Shown here piece by piece: positions 62,880 through 64,000 of a stretch of DNA of 64,000 bases (positions are counted from its first letter, which is position 1; each line of letters opens with the position of its first letter). A program made the translations under genes and the position numbers. Below the pieces are notes generated by a model that was not told where the DNA came from, ran no database searches, and saw only the letters and a list, made by a program, of their open reading frames with translations. This DNA comes from Procambarus clarkii (lineage: Eukaryota > Arthropoda > Malacostraca > Decapoda > Cambaridae), in NCBI RefSeq assembly GCF_040958095.1, contig NC_091208.1, positions 5,255,061 to 5,319,060 on the forward strand. The letters are read 5' to 3'.

Positions 62880-64000
62880 CACGAAAAATAAACACGTGAT
62901 TTGCCATTCCTAGATGTACTTATTCATAGGGAAGACTTTTCACTAAAGTTTAGTGCCTACAGAAAACCTACGAATAATATATCTTATGTTCATTATTTTT
63001 CAGTTCATATATTTTTTTATACAACGTGAAAAAATAATTTTTTTCTTCAATGTATCTAAGAGCTCTTCGAGTTGTGAGTCCAGAATTCTTAGATGAAGAG
63101 TTTAAGAATATTGATTCGATTGGTCTCAAGCTTTGTTACCCACTGAATTTTTGGGAAGTTTGCTGTAGCAAAGCACGTCGTACATATTATAATAATATAT
63201 GCAGACAAAAAATTCGCCCAAAGAATGTGTTATGTTTACCATATTTCTCTGGGTTTGAGAATATTGTCAAGGCCTTGAAACTTTTTGATATACATGTATT
63301 GTTTAGCTACGAAATTACTGTTGGTAAGCTATTAGTTAGGAACAGCTCTCGTAGTGATATTTGTGTCATTTGTAAAATACCTTGTTAAGACTGTAATAAG
63401 TTCTATGTTGGGCAAACATCTAAAAATTTGAAATGTAGAATTTCGCCAGATAAATACTCTGTAAGACATGGCCAATTGTCTAATGCTTTGTTTGTTCATC
63501 TGTCAGAAGATGCTCACTAAATTGATTGGGAGATGGCTTCTTCAATAACGAATTGTAGAAGCACCTAAAACAGAAACATAATTGAATCTGCTTTGATACA
63601 GATCACAAAAGAAAGTAATTTGAACATTAGCAGTGGTTTATATAACTTAGATCCATTTTTAATAGATCAATTAAAGGGCGATTTGAGTAGGATCATTGGA
63701 ACACATTTGTCTCACTAATTCATTGTAAATATTTACTATCTTATGCTATGATTATCCATGTGTGGGTCTGTGTGTGGTTATGAATGGGAGCTGCATCGGA
63801 TGGGCCAATAGACCCACTGCAGTTTTTGTGTGGCTCATATTTGTGTCTACTTACTGTACCTCACCTCACTCCACCATTCTCTCCTGCCTATTTATGTCCA
63901 GTACTCGACCTGTAAAACCACTCCTTCTGAAGATATATTAATATACGAAAGTACTTAAGGAAATTCCTGTTTCAATTTTCCTCCGTGGTTTGACACTGTC
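62876..64000 (+). pseudogene. Penelope-like family 2: RT end, GIY-YIG part and 3' end
   Basis: From about 62898 the frame reads LPFLDVLIHREDF and FSAYRKPTNNISYVHYFS, the RT palm/thumb signature of Penelope-like elements. The open stretch 63050-63388 continues (YLRALRVVSPEFLDEEF) to a Cys pair (CVICKIPC). After a stop, KFYVGQTSKNLKCRI supplies the YIG strand of a GIY-YIG nuclease, and IIESALIQITKE its catalytic Glu region, with further stops. It ends with the terminal repeat CGAAAGTACTTAAGGAAATT near the window edge. Differs clearly from family 1 at 52446. Decayed. Confidence 0.8.

Noticed and set aside
63050..63388. Host protein-coding gene at the right edge
   Set aside because: Flanking frames carry Penelope RT and GIY-YIG motifs, so it is the linker region of a decayed Penelope-like element.

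Overview
This window is eukaryotic and almost entirely made of transposable elements and their satellites. I see no host gene. The mix (BEL/Pao and Ty3/gypsy LTR elements, CR1/Jockey-like LINEs, Penelope-like elements with GIY-YIG endonucleases, very long AT and AC/GT microsatellites, CCTAA/TTAGG-type pentamers) suggests an arthropod, most likely a decapod crustacean. That assignment is inference from repeat content only.

Layout. 1-2542: unrecognised sequence, a minus-strand primer-binding-like site, then a gypsy pol scrap in which integrase C-terminus precedes reverse transcriptase (RT). 2560-6178: a decayed APE-type LINE with a TTTGA tail. 6436-6904: G-rich minisatellite, AT and AC microsatellites. 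6905-18395: a second LINE (family 2), cut by a complete BEL/Pao element (8659-18067) with equal-length, apparently identical 1,682-bp LTRs and a 5-bp target duplication. 18480-20725: truncated gypsy family A. 20726-23000: unrecognised, with two GC-rich patches. 23000-28535: Penelope tails, AT tracts, a fold-back MITE-like element and a 260-bp tRNA-like satellite array that inverts at 26104. 28536-41979: tandem LTR-internal-LTR-internal-LTR array of gypsy family B, on the minus strand. 41980-45626: a non-LTR retrotransposon with an uninterrupted 1,043-codon ORF and a restriction-like endonuclease signature. 45627-51654: AT tracts, a second copy of the fold-back element and a second, larger inverted array of the 260-bp unit. 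51655-53692: Penelope copies in opposite orientations. 53771-60659: full-length but broken gypsy family A element, minus strand. 60660-64000: AT tract, LINE family 2 copy (minus) and a second Penelope family.

Main points. Two gypsy families, and probably a third, have the unusual domain order integrase-RT-RNase H (Gmr1 type). The BEL/Pao element separates gag-protease from pol by a single UGA stop in the readthrough context UGA-CUAG, with the frame open on both sides. Long AT microsatellites border nearly every element between 23 kb and 61 kb, as if they were a shared integration or recombination platform. The 260-bp unit carries RNA polymerase III-like A and B boxes and forms giant inverted repeats. 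The LINE family 2 tail is a tandem of perfect 5' splice-site consensus motifs.

Limits: alignments were made by eye, no database was searched, LTR boundaries of family B are ambiguous, and most coding regions are pseudogenes.
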